DNA of 10,835 nucleotides from CAG-1000 sp964545285 (GCA_964545285.1 CAZJEW010000036.1:1-10835); one strand, 5' to 3'; positions 1 through 6,054 are shown, numbered from the stretch's first letter. A program made the numbers and translations. The notes: generated by a model not told the origin, from the letters alone.

Positions 1-86
1 GATTATTAGGTTTAGGTGCAGCTTTAGTTACTTTTATAATAGGAGTAATTGATGGTTATCAAAGACCTTTATCGTGCAATGGATAA
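1..86 (+). CDS. C-terminal end of a small bacteriocin-like peptide (partial)
   Basis: Reading frame 3 is open from the window edge to a TAA at 84-86. It encodes a short hydrophobic Gly-rich stretch (starting LLGLGAALVTFIIGVIDGY) that ends QRPLSCNG. A hydrophobic glycine-rich segment with a short polar tail and one Cys near the C-terminus is typical of secreted antimicrobial peptides. The next gene, which overlaps it by 35 bases, has a clear double-glycine leader, which supports reading the two as a pair. The N-terminus and any leader lie outside the window, so the tail could instead belong to a larger membrane protein. No disulfide partner or immunity gene can be seen here. The call rests on composition and context rather than on a recognised family. 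Confidence 0.5.
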   Translation, partial: LLGLGAALVTFIIGVIDGYQRPLSCNG

Positions 87-234
87 TATGGAAGACAACG
101 AGTTAAAATTAATTGTTGGGGGAATATCGGGAACTTTAATAAATTCGATAACAGATGCATTTGAATTTATATTAGATTTAGGAAGAAAAGTAGGTTCAGC
201 AATTAGAAGAGCCAGAGATGGAAATAAATGCTAA
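52..234 (+). CDS. Double-glycine leader peptide, candidate class II bacteriocin subunit
   Basis: A 60-residue peptide. I chose the ATG at 52 because AGGAG at 41-45 sits six bases upstream. A TTG at 49 and an ATG at 79 are possible but fit less well. Residues 1-24 form a leader ending MEDNELKLIVGG, matching the double-glycine pattern (hydrophobic residues at -4, -7 and -12, and GG at -2/-1). C39-type peptidase ABC transporters cut after such a GG during export. The predicted core is 36 residues. It begins ISGTLINSITDAFEF, contains a GxxxG motif (GRKVG) and a basic amphipathic stretch (SAIRRAR), and ends in a lone Cys. GxxxG motifs mediate helix pairing in two-peptide class IIb bacteriocins, and the overlapping upstream peptide could be the partner. 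A signalling pheromone is the main alternative. No transporter or immunity gene is visible. Confidence 0.65.
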   Translation: MVIKDLYRAMDNMEDNELKLIVGGISGTLINSITDAFEFILDLGRKVGSAIRRARDGNKC

Positions 235-235
235 T

Positions 236-260
236 AAAAGCAAGACATAGTCTTGCTTTT
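236..260 (+). terminator. Intrinsic terminator after the double-glycine peptide
   Basis: Perfect 11-base-pair inverted repeat: AAAAGCAAGAC at 236-246, loop ATA, GTCTTGCTTTT at 250-260. It starts two bases after the stop codon and ends in four T. The A-tract on the left arm makes it usable on both strands. It closes the peptide transcription unit and separates it from the ESX locus. Confidence 0.85.
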
Positions 261-304
261 AATTATGAAGTAATAATCAAAAATGTAAATAATTGTATAA
301 TAAA

Positions 305-333
305 TTGACAGTTCTTCAAAAATAGTTTATTCT
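305..333 (+). promoter_or_regulatory. Candidate sigma-A-type promoter for the ESX/CHAP locus
   Basis: A perfect -35 box TTGACA lies at 305-310. After a 17-base spacer comes TATTCT at 328-333, which matches four of six -10 positions. The start of transcription would fall near 340, about 30 bases before the first ESX-like gene. The site lies between a terminator and the first gene of the locus, as a promoter should. The -10 box is weak, so its exact position is uncertain. Confidence 0.55.
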
Positions 334-369
334 TAATATATACGATGAAAAATGAAAGGTGGAAAATTT

Positions 370-666
370 ATGAGTAATGTTATTAAATCAGATCCTGAAG
401 GTTTAATTTCAAAAGGAAATAAAATAGTATCTTTAGCAAATAATTATATTTCAGAAGAAAAAAATGTGTATGATGTTGCTGGAAGAATTACTTCAGCATG
501 GGATGATGAAACAAGTAGAAAATTTGTAGAAGTTATTCGTTCATATGAAGATGATTTCAAAAGATTGGGAGAAGTTGTAGAACAGTTAGGAGACATTATT
601 AAAAAACATGGTGTCAGACTAAGAAACTCTAGAGATAATCTAACTGATATAGCTTCAAACATATAG
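370..666 (+). CDS. WXG100-like (ESX/type VII) secreted helical-hairpin protein
   Basis: 98 residues. I chose the ATG at 370 because AAGGTGG at 356-362 lies seven bases upstream; the in-frame ATG at 352 would have no ribosome binding site. The protein has two long charged helices joined near residues 43-48, where SAWDDETSRKF stands. W44 is at the position of the WxG turn in the WXG100 (EsxA/YukE) family, and the length is typical, but the glycine is replaced by Asp. There is no signal peptide or membrane segment, as expected for proteins exported by the EssC-type ATPase. It is followed after four bases by the AGGAGG of a second protein of the same size, so the two probably form a heterodimer. 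The family call rests on length, helix-turn-helix pattern and the Trp. The role as secretion partner of the CHAP protein is inferred. Confidence 0.7.
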   Translation: MSNVIKSDPEGLISKGNKIVSLANNYISEEKNVYDVAGRITSAWDDETSRKFVEVIRSYEDDFKRLGEVVEQLGDIIKKHGVRLRNSRDNLTDIASNI

Positions 667-685
667 TAATAGGAGGAATTTATTT

Positions 686-973
686 ATGGCTTTAGGAACA
701 ATGAGTACTGTTGAAGCAACAAGTTGTGCTGATGAATTAAAAAGATCAGCAACAACTATGACTACAGTATTTGATGATTTAAAAAGAGAAATGTCTAATT
801 TTTCAGAAGTGTTAAGTAGCGATTCAGGAGATAAACTATTAGATGCATATAAAGAATTAGAAGTAAAATTGGGAGGCTTTCCAGATAAAGTAACTGATTA
901 TGAAACTTTTTTAAGAAAAGCAGTAGTACAAAGTGAAGAGGACGATAGAAGTCTTCAAAATGATGTAGAATAA
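686..973 (+). CDS. Second ESX-like helical-hairpin protein, probable partner
   Basis: 95 residues, ATG at 686, with AGGAGG at 671-676. It is almost entirely helical, Ser/Thr/Asp/Glu-rich and without a signal peptide. Between the two predicted helices stands LSSDSGDKLLDAYKEL (residues 43-58), which places a Gly (G48) and an aromatic residue (Y55) much as WXG100 proteins do. The family Trp is missing. The gene lies 19 bases after the WXG100-like gene and has nearly the same length, which suggests obligate pairing, as in EsxA/EsxB-type dimers. The C-terminal end (EEDDRSLQNDVE) is acidic and may be disordered. An intrinsic terminator follows directly, so these two proteins may be made in excess over the downstream hydrolase. 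Without the Trp, a different helical family (an LXG-partner type) is possible. Confidence 0.55.
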   Translation: MALGTMSTVEATSCADELKRSATTMTTVFDDLKREMSNFSEVLSSDSGDKLLDAYKELEVKLGGFPDKVTDYETFLRKAVVQSEEDDRSLQNDVE

Positions 974-975
974 TT

Positions 976-1003
976 AAAAAAGGTATAAGGTTATACCTTT
1001 TTT
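976..1003 (+). terminator. Intrinsic terminator / attenuator inside the ESX locus
   Basis: Perfect inverted repeat, AAAAAAGGTATA at 976-987 and TATACCTTTTTT at 992-1003, closing on a four-base loop and ending in six T. It starts two bases after the stop of the second ESX-like gene. No clear promoter is seen before the CHAP gene at 1025, so the hydrolase probably depends on read-through. Confidence 0.8.
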
Positions 1004-1024
1004 AAGGTATTATAAGGAGTTAGT

Positions 1025-2913
1025 ATGTATGCAACTGATACAATAAATCTAGATTCAATATCTAATAGTGCTAGTTCTATAAGAACGGTATCTAATTCTT
1101 TAATTGATCAAAAAAATGATATTGTGTCAACATTAAATAGTGTTGATCAAAGGGTTTTATCAAGAATTTCTACTGATAGTTTTGATACTTTAGCTAATTC
1201 AAGTGATAGACTTAGCACTGCATCTTCAGTGTTAACTGAAGTTGCAAATACATATCAATTATCAGAGGATGATTTAGACAATGATTTAACTTGGGATATG
1301 TTAGAATTAATATATCCTGAATTTAAAGATTTGTGTGATGAAAGAAAAGCAATAATAATTGCTGCTTTTAAGTATCTTAATTTAAAAAGAGATGATGTTT
1401 ATGCATATGCTTCAAATTATAAAAGTGAATATGGGGTACAAATTAGTTATGCTGATTATGCTTGGTGTGCTCATTTTGTCGGTAGCATATTATCATATTT
1501 TTGGGGAAATGGGAATCTTATTCCAACTTCGTATGCTTCAGTTTATAAAATAATTGGATTGTATAACGGAGACAAAGGTTTGGCTTTTACATCTGATCCT
1601 AGAATTAGTTTTTATATGAGTCAAGCATATGTTGCTGAATATAATAATCATCGCAATACAGATGGATCATGTGGTTTATCAAATTGGAATGCTGCAATAG
1701 CAAGATTTAATAGTACTTACGACAGAAACAAAGAAGTTTCTGATTGGATTGATGAAGATTTTATTCCTCAAGCTGGAGATATAGTTGTTTTTAATGGAGC
1801 TAATAATCCTGCAAACATAAATTCGTTATTTCCTGGAGGCAATAGTTATACTCATATAGGTTTTGTTTTGGGAGTAAGGGAAGTAAATGGTGAATTATAC
1901 ATAGATACTTTAGAAGGAAATGTATATAATGATGTACAAGTTAGATCATTTAAAGCTGATGATCCATATCTATATGGCTTTGCATCTGTTAAATATGAAG
2001 AGTTTGGTGATTGTTTAGACACAAATGCATTAAATTCCGAATTGAGTACAGGAATTGATACAAATAGAAGTGGTGCAGTAGTTGGTAGTGTAACAAGTAA
2101 ACTAAAAGGTTTTGATGTAAGTAATGTTGGTGGAGATGCCGTTGTTAGAGGCACATCATCATCAGTAGTATCATTAGCTGATGTATTTAACGATGCCGCT
2201 AAAGGAAAAACAACACACATCAGCACTGGTTCAACATCAACAGGATCNNNNNNNNNNNNNNNNNNNNNNNNNNNNNNNNNNNNNNNNNNNNNNNNNNNNN
2301 NNNNNNNNNNNNNNNNNNNNNNNNNNNNNNNNNNNNNNNNNNNNNNNATGCCGCTAAAGGAAAAACAACACACATCAGCACTGGTTCAACATCAACAGGA
2401 TCGACATCAACAGGATCAACATCGACTGGCTCAACATCAACAGGATCGACATCAAACGATAATTCATTTTCTGAAAATGTAGACCAAATTACTAATAATG
2501 ATAATAATTCAAACAATCCTGGATCAAATAAACCTACTGAGGATTCAACAAATGAAAACGAAACACCTGCAAATAGCGATGAAACATCTAACACACCTTC
2601 AAATGATGTTGTTGTAACTCCAATTGATCCTAATAGAAACGCCTTGCCACCTGACCCTCGTTCGATTGAAGTGCCAAATCTACCTTATGGAAAGTGCCAA
2701 TCTTATGAAGTTGTTGATAATCACTCTGGTTATTTATTAAGTGATATTACTGATGATAATGTGAAAGATTATATCAAAGTGTTGGAAGATAAAAATTATA
2801 GTTTAGTTGATAACCTAGAAAACACTTATAGAAATGATAAATATATTATTTCATTTAAACGTCAAGAAGATGGATTATTAAATATATTAATTTATGATAT
2901 TGGTTTGGAATAA
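1025..2913 (+). CDS. Secreted CHAP-domain peptidoglycan hydrolase, interrupted by an assembly gap
   Basis: ATG at 1025 with AAGGAG at 1014-1019. Residues 1-90 are helical and Ser/Asn/Asp-rich, like an ESX-type targeting region, with no classical signal peptide. About residues 110-330 form a CHAP (Cys/His amidase-peptidase) domain: Cys148 in YAWCAHFVG, His277 in YTHIGFV after an AGDIVVF strand, and Glu297/Asn299 in LEGNV. CHAP enzymes cut peptidoglycan at amide or peptide-bridge bonds. A low-complexity linker with STSTG repeats and Asn/Pro/Glu-rich sequence follows, then an unrecognised domain of about 80 residues at the C-terminus. 100 N (2248-2347) interrupt the linker and break the frame as written. 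Removing 2248-2402, the gap plus a duplicated 55 bases, gives 577 uninterrupted residues ending at TAA 2911-2913. By analogy with Staphylococcus EssH, which is a CHAP hydrolase of the type VII system, it may open the wall for secretion or act as an effector. That role is inferred. Confidence 0.8.
2193..2402 (+). repeat. 55-bp exact duplication flanking the N gap (contig-end overlap)
   Basis: Positions 2193-2247 and 2348-2402 are identical over all 55 bases. The first copy is the very end of the left contig and the second is the very start of the right contig. This is what a de Bruijn assembler leaves when two contigs share a k-mer of 55. It is therefore probably one piece of sequence written twice and not a biological repeat. 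A real tandem duplication cannot be excluded. Confidence 0.85.
2248..2347. other. Scaffold gap of exactly 100 N
   Basis: Exactly 100 undetermined bases, a common placeholder length for a gap of unknown size. It lies in the repetitive linker of the CHAP gene. The reading frames on either side disagree if the 100 is taken literally and agree if the flanking 55-base overlap is merged. Confidence 0.98.
2386..2454 (+). repeat. 15-bp tandem repeat encoding STSTG units
   Basis: Four full 15-base units (consensus TCAACATCAACAGGA, with synonymous variants such as TCGACATCAACAGGA and TCAACATCGACTGGC), plus a partial fifth, encode S-T-S-T-G repeats in the linker of the CHAP protein. Such Ser/Thr/Gly repeats are flexible spacers in secreted wall proteins. 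They may differ in copy number between strains, which would also explain why the assembly broke here. Confidence 0.85.
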
Positions 2914-2924
2914 CGGGAGGCAAA

Positions 2925-3212
2925 ATGAAATATGTTAATGTAAATGTGCAATTAAAAAAACTACAAGATAGTTATGAACAAATTTTGCAAAATATTAAGG
3001 AATTAGAAAATTCTAAAGAAGAATTATATAATTCTAACAATAATTCTGCTGTAAATGTAGTTATTCAAAAAATTGATGAAATTATATCTAAATTGCAAGA
3101 AGATGCTAATAAAGTATCAACTTTAATTAATAAAATAAAAAATGCAGCAAGGCAAATAAATAGAGAAATAGATTTAGAAATAAAGAAAAAAAAGGAACAA
3201 TTAAATAAATAA
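2925..3212 (+). CDS. Small coiled-coil / helical-hairpin protein of the ESX locus
   Basis: 95 residues, ATG at 2925, GGGAGG at 2915-2920, only 11 bases after the CHAP gene and so probably co-transcribed. Two long, highly charged helices with heptad-like Leu/Ile spacing (about residues 6-35 and 42-92) are joined by an Asn/Ser break (NSNNNS, residues 36-41). There is no Trp, Cys, signal peptide or membrane segment. The C-terminus is strongly basic (IKKKKEQLNK). Size and hairpin design resemble the small helical partners encoded beside type VII LXG or WXG substrates, which act as targeting co-factors. It could be the chaperone or export partner of the CHAP protein. I recognise no specific family, and the role comes from position and fold pattern only. 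Confidence 0.6.
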   Translation: MKYVNVNVQLKKLQDSYEQILQNIKELENSKEELYNSNNNSAVNVVIQKIDEIISKLQEDANKVSTLINKIKNAARQINREIDLEIKKKKEQLNK

Positions 3213-3219
3213 AAAGATT

Positions 3220-3241
3220 AATACTAGAAATAGTATTTTTT
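3220..3241 (+). terminator. Intrinsic terminator ending the ESX locus
   Basis: AATACTA at 3220-3226, GAAA tetraloop, TAGTATT at 3231-3237, then a T run to 3241. The stem is short and AT-rich, but the stable GNRA loop and T tract fit a terminator eight bases after the stop codon. Confidence 0.65.
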
Positions 3242-3245
3242 CTTA

Positions 3246-3251
3246 TATAAT
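3246..3251 (+). promoter_or_regulatory. Candidate -10 box for yqfC, giving a very short leader
   Basis: TATAAT lies 15 bases before the yqfC ATG. Transcription would start about 8 bases before the start codon. No good -35 box is seen at the right distance (ACTAGA at 3223-3228), so the promoter call is weak. I also could not find a convincing sigma-E sporulation promoter here. Confidence 0.3.
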
Positions 3252-3266
3252 AAAATATTATTTATT

Positions 3267-3497
3267 ATGAACATATTAAGTGAGATAAAATATAAATATG
3301 AAATAATAATTAATAATGATAATATTCATATAATTAATTATAGAAGCATATTAGATATTGATAATTATCTTATTAAAATAAAGGTATTGAATAAAATAAT
3401 TAATATACAAGGGGATTCTTTATTAATAAGAAAATTAAATGAAAATGAATTAATTATTGATGGTAATATTAAAGGAATATTTTTTATAAATGAATAA
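3267..3497 (+). CDS. yqfC: YqfC/YabP-family sporulation protein
   Basis: 76 residues. It has the short beta-rich layout of the YabP/YqfC family: INYRSILDIDNYLIKI, then a strand ending INIQGDSLLIRKL, then LIIDGNIKGIFFI. The two Gly-turn-strand repeats are the family hallmark. In B. subtilis YqfC is made in the mother cell under sigma-E, and its exact role is unclear. Membership is supported by the downstream gene, a YqfD homologue, with which it overlaps by 8 bases (ATGAATAA). There is no Shine-Dalgarno sequence before the ATG at 3267, unlike most neighbours. The usual length is 90-100 residues, so this copy is slightly short. Its presence suggests a spore-forming ancestry but does not prove that the organism sporulates. 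Confidence 0.75.
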   Translation: MNILSEIKYKYEIIINNDNIHIINYRSILDIDNYLIKIKVLNKIINIQGDSLLIRKLNENELIIDGNIKGIFFINE

Positions 3498-4632
3498 TAA
3501 AATAAAAATCAGAGTATATATTAACACATATAAATTTATTGATTTTTTAATGTATAATAAAATTTATTTTGAGAATTTAATCAAAGGAAAAAATTATTAT
3601 CAGTTAACAATTAATTATAATGATATTAAATTGTTAAGTAATTATAAAATAGAAGTAATTAATTATTATGGAATAAATGCATTTAAAAACTTTTTAAAAT
3701 ATAATACATATGTTTTAATTGGAATATTTTCTTCATTAATTACACTAATACTGTTAACTCAAACAATATTTGATATTAAAATAAATACAAATAATAGTGA
3801 ACTAAAATCAATAATAAATAAATCTTTGTATGAGAATGATATTTCTATTTATAAAAAGAAAAAATCTTTTAATGAATTGCAACAGATAAAGAAAAAAATA
3901 TTATATGATAATAAAGATTGCTTAGAATGGATTGAGATAATTGAGAATGGTACAGATTATATAATTGAAATTACTGAAAGAAAAGAGAATGAGCCAAAAG
4001 AAAACATAAATATTCCTACAAATATAGTGGCTAATAAAGATGGTTTAATTATGAATATTAATTTAATAAGTGGAGTACAAGTTAGAGAAATAAATGATTA
4101 TGTTAAAAAAGGCGATGTAATAATAACCGGCAACATATATAAAAATGATAAACTAGTAAATCAAGTTACTTCAAATGGAACAGTGTATGCAGAAGTGTGG
4201 TATGTTGTTGATGTTAATGTTCCTTACACATATACTGAATATGTCGATACAAATGAAATAATAAATAGATATTATATTAAATTGTTTGATAAAGAATTTA
4301 CTATTTTAGGAAAATACAATGGTATTAATACAATGAATGATAAAAAAATCTTTTTAAGTAAACCATACTTATTGTTTGACATATATAAAGAAGAAAAAAA
4401 AATATATGAATATAAAACATTTACTATAGGTGAAAATGAAGCTTATAATGAAGCGTTATTAAGGTCTGAAAATAATATTAATAGATTATTAGATGAAGAT
4501 GAGTATATAATGTATAAAAAAGTTTTGAAAAAAGAGGTGTTTCGTAGTAGAATAATATTAGAAGTGTTTTTCAAGGTATATGAAAATATAACGAGCACTT
4601 TTAGAATAGAAGAGGTTAACAATGATTCATGA
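3490..4632 (+). CDS. yqfD: YqfD-family sporulation protein (stage IV type)
   Basis: 380 residues, close to the usual length for YqfD. The layout is a cytoplasmic N-terminal region (1-70), one transmembrane helix (about 73-95, TYVLIGIFSSLITLILLTQ), then a long extracytoplasmic part with a POTRA-like strand/helix region (about 96-170). This is followed by the conserved beta domain carrying NIPTNIVANKDGLIMNI and VQVREINDYVKKGDVIITG (about 175-215). YqfD is a membrane protein of the mother cell needed for efficient spore formation. It starts inside the yqfC stop region, with only a weak AAAGGA 13 bases upstream, so translation is probably coupled to yqfC. The end overlaps the next gene by 11 bases. 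In B. subtilis phoH follows yqfD, but here a VanZ-like gene does. Confidence 0.8.
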   Translation: MNNKIKIRVYINTYKFIDFLMYNKIYFENLIKGKNYYQLTINYNDIKLLSNYKIEVINYYGINAFKNFLKYNTYVLIGIFSSLITLILLTQTIFDIKINTNNSELKSIINKSLYENDISIYKKKKSFNELQQIKKKILYDNKDCLEWIEIIENGTDYIIEITERKENEPKENINIPTNIVANKDGLIMNINLISGVQVREINDYVKKGDVIITGNIYKNDKLVNQVTSNGTVYAEVWYVVDVNVPYTYTEYVDTNEIINRYYIKLFDKEFTILGKYNGINTMNDKKIFLSKPYLLFDIYKEEKKIYEYKTFTIGENEAYNEALLRSENNINRLLDEDEYIMYKKVLKKEVFRSRIILEVFFKVYENITSTFRIEEVNNDS

Positions 4633-5221
4633 TGCTTTAAAAAGTGTTATTGAAATTTCATGGCCAACATTAGTGATAGTTTTATCTATTGTTATAATAT
4701 TAAGAATATCTTATGTTGGAAAAAGTGAAAAAAAATTTGTTTTACACAAAGAACTTTTTGATTTACTTTTTTTAGCATATGTTCTTGTATTATTCCAGCT
4801 TGTAACCAATCAAGATATACCTGGCGGAGGAACTAATCTAATGCCATTTAGAGAAATATTACGATATGATTTTGGAACTACAGAGTTTTATAAACAAGTT
4901 TTAGGGAATATACTTTTATTTGTTCCTTTAGGATATTATGCAACGAAATATTGCAAACTAAATGGGCTGTTTGGAATAACAATAATAACATTATTATGCA
5001 GTGGTATAATTGAAACTGTACAACATTTTATAGGTAGAAGTTTTGATATAGATGATATTATATTAAATTTAATAGGTGGGTTACTAGGATTCTTATTATA
5101 TATTGCTATTAAAGCAATAGGAAAACATATGCCAGAAATATTTAGAAAAGATTGGATAAAAAATATTTTCGCTATAGTAGTAGTGTTAGCAATAGGAATA
5201 TATATTTATAATTTATTTTAG
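4622..5221 (+). CDS. VanZ-like multi-pass membrane protein
   Basis: 199 residues with about six hydrophobic helices (roughly 13-30, 45-64, 93-107, 117-134, 146-166, 181-198). The VanZ-family signatures are present: TNLMPFREIL (71-80), GNILLFVPLGYY (95-106), and an IIETVQHFIGRSFDIDDIIL segment (129-148) followed by a Gly-rich helix. The founder, VanZ of Enterococcus, gives low-level teicoplanin resistance, but most homologues have no known function and should not be read as resistance genes. The start at 4622 follows AGAGG at 4611-4615 and overlaps yqfD. The stop overlaps the AGGAG of ybeY. The gene is thus locked into the housekeeping operon, at the place where phoH and pgpH are usually found. 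A role in envelope physiology is likely, but the substrate is unknown. Confidence 0.8.
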   Translation: MIHDALKSVIEISWPTLVIVLSIVIILRISYVGKSEKKFVLHKELFDLLFLAYVLVLFQLVTNQDIPGGGTNLMPFREILRYDFGTTEFYKQVLGNILLFVPLGYYATKYCKLNGLFGITIITLLCSGIIETVQHFIGRSFDIDDIILNLIGGLLGFLLYIAIKAIGKHMPEIFRKDWIKNIFAIVVVLAIGIYIYNLF

Positions 5222-5228
5222 GAGTAAT

Positions 5229-5669
5229 ATGGAAGATTATATAATTAATACTTTGGATGAAGAAATTGATTTTACAAATGTATATAATATTTGTAATTTT
5301 GCTTGTAAAAAATTAAATATTGAAAATCCATTATTTAATATAATAATAATTAATAATGATAAAATACAAGAAATTAATAAAACTTATAGAAATAAAGATG
5401 CTGTTACTGATGTAATTTCATTTGCATTCGAAGAAAGCGATAATATAAAATATGATAATATGAGATTTTTAGGAGAAATATATATTTCATATGAAAGATG
5501 CAAAGAGCAAGCTATGGAGTATGGACACAGTATCGAAAGAGAATTATGTTATTTAAGTATTCATGGACTTCTTCATTTATTAGGTTACGATCATATTAAA
5601 GAAAATGATAAAAAAGTAATGAGAACTCTTGAGGAGGAGATATTAAATGAGTATAATATCAAGAGATGA
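5229..5669 (+). CDS. ybeY: Endoribonuclease YbeY, rRNA maturation factor
   Basis: 146 residues, near the usual 150-160. YbeY is a single-strand-specific zinc endoribonuclease acting in 16S rRNA 3'-end maturation and 70S quality control. The zinc motif HGLLHLLGYDH is intact, with His112, His116 and His122 as ligands. The preceding KDAVTDVISFAF segment matches the family motif of the type K-x(2)-TDVLSF. The start is set by AGGAG at 5220-5224, which overlaps the stop of the VanZ-like gene. The 3' end overlaps dgkA by 23 bases, so the two are translated together. Its position upstream of dgkA and era is conserved across Firmicutes. Confidence 0.95.
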   Translation: MEDYIINTLDEEIDFTNVYNICNFACKKLNIENPLFNIIIINNDKIQEINKTYRNKDAVTDVISFAFEESDNIKYDNMRFLGEIYISYERCKEQAMEYGHSIERELCYLSIHGLLHLLGYDHIKENDKKVMRTLEEEILNEYNIKR

Positions 5670-6045
5670 AAGAAAGAATCAAAGAGGAATAAAGAAATTT
5701 ATTAATAGTTTTAAGTATCCTTTTAGTGGTCTTAGATACGCTTATAAGAATGAGCAAAACTTAGCTGTTGATATAGGAATGGCTGTAATAGTAATTGTCT
5801 TAGGTGTTTTATTAAATATAAGTGTTGTTGAATGGGCAATACTTACTATTACAGTAGGGTTAGTGATTTCTTTAGAACTAGTTAATACTTCTATAGAAGC
5901 AGTGGTTGATTTAGTAACACAAGAATATCATCCACTTGCTAAAGTGGCAAAAGATACAAGTGCATCTGCAGTTTTAATACTTGCTATAGTATCAATAATC
6001 GAAGGAATAATAATATTTTTACCAAAAATAATAGAACTTTTTTAG
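5647..6045 (+). CDS. dgkA: Undecaprenol kinase / diacylglycerol kinase (DgkA family)
   Basis: 132 residues, typical size. It has three membrane helices (about 39-57, 62-84 and 104-126) after a basic N-terminal amphipathic segment. The catalytic signature ELVNTSIEAVVDL (77-89) supplies Glu77, Asn80, Glu84 and Asp88, and HPLAKVAKDTSASAV (95-109) completes the active site. Gram-positive members phosphorylate undecaprenol rather than diacylglycerol, recycling the lipid carrier for peptidoglycan and teichoic acid synthesis. Substrate choice cannot be read from the sequence. GAGGAGG at 5631-5637 fixes the start, inside the end of ybeY. The stop TAG overlaps the AGGAGG of era. cdd, which lies between dgkA and era in B. 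subtilis, is absent. Confidence 0.92.
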   Translation: MSIISRDERKNQRGIKKFINSFKYPFSGLRYAYKNEQNLAVDIGMAVIVIVLGVLLNISVVEWAILTITVGLVISLELVNTSIEAVVDLVTQEYHPLAKVAKDTSASAVLILAIVSIIEGIIIFLPKIIELF

Positions 6046-6054
6046 GAGGACATA

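Noticed and set aside
444..662. Open frame on the - strand within the first WXG100-like gene
   Set aside because: It is a shadow of a well-supported + strand gene, has no ribosome binding site, and its composition follows from the complementary codons.
2348..2482. A + strand frame after the gap starting MPLKEKQH
   Set aside because: It is out of frame with both halves of the CHAP gene and exists only because the 100 N placeholder shifts the frame.
1852..2594. Two - strand open frames running through the N gap
   Set aside because: They depend on reading N as codons and on repeat DNA whose complement lacks stops (the DPVDVEP repeats are the reverse of STSTG). They disappear when the gap is merged.
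2644..2913. A separate 89-residue gene starting with TTG
   Set aside because: No ribosome binding site precedes it, and the frame is open upstream through the linker to the repeat. It is the C-terminal part of the CHAP protein.
3231..3266. Sigma-E sporulation promoter before yqfC
   Set aside because: I looked for a -35 like ATATT and a -10 like CATACAAT at 13-15 bases and found only AT-rich sequence without a good match.
4622..5221. VanZ-like gene as a glycopeptide resistance gene
   Set aside because: Only the broad VanZ family is supported. No vanHAX-type genes are nearby, and the gene is embedded in a housekeeping operon.
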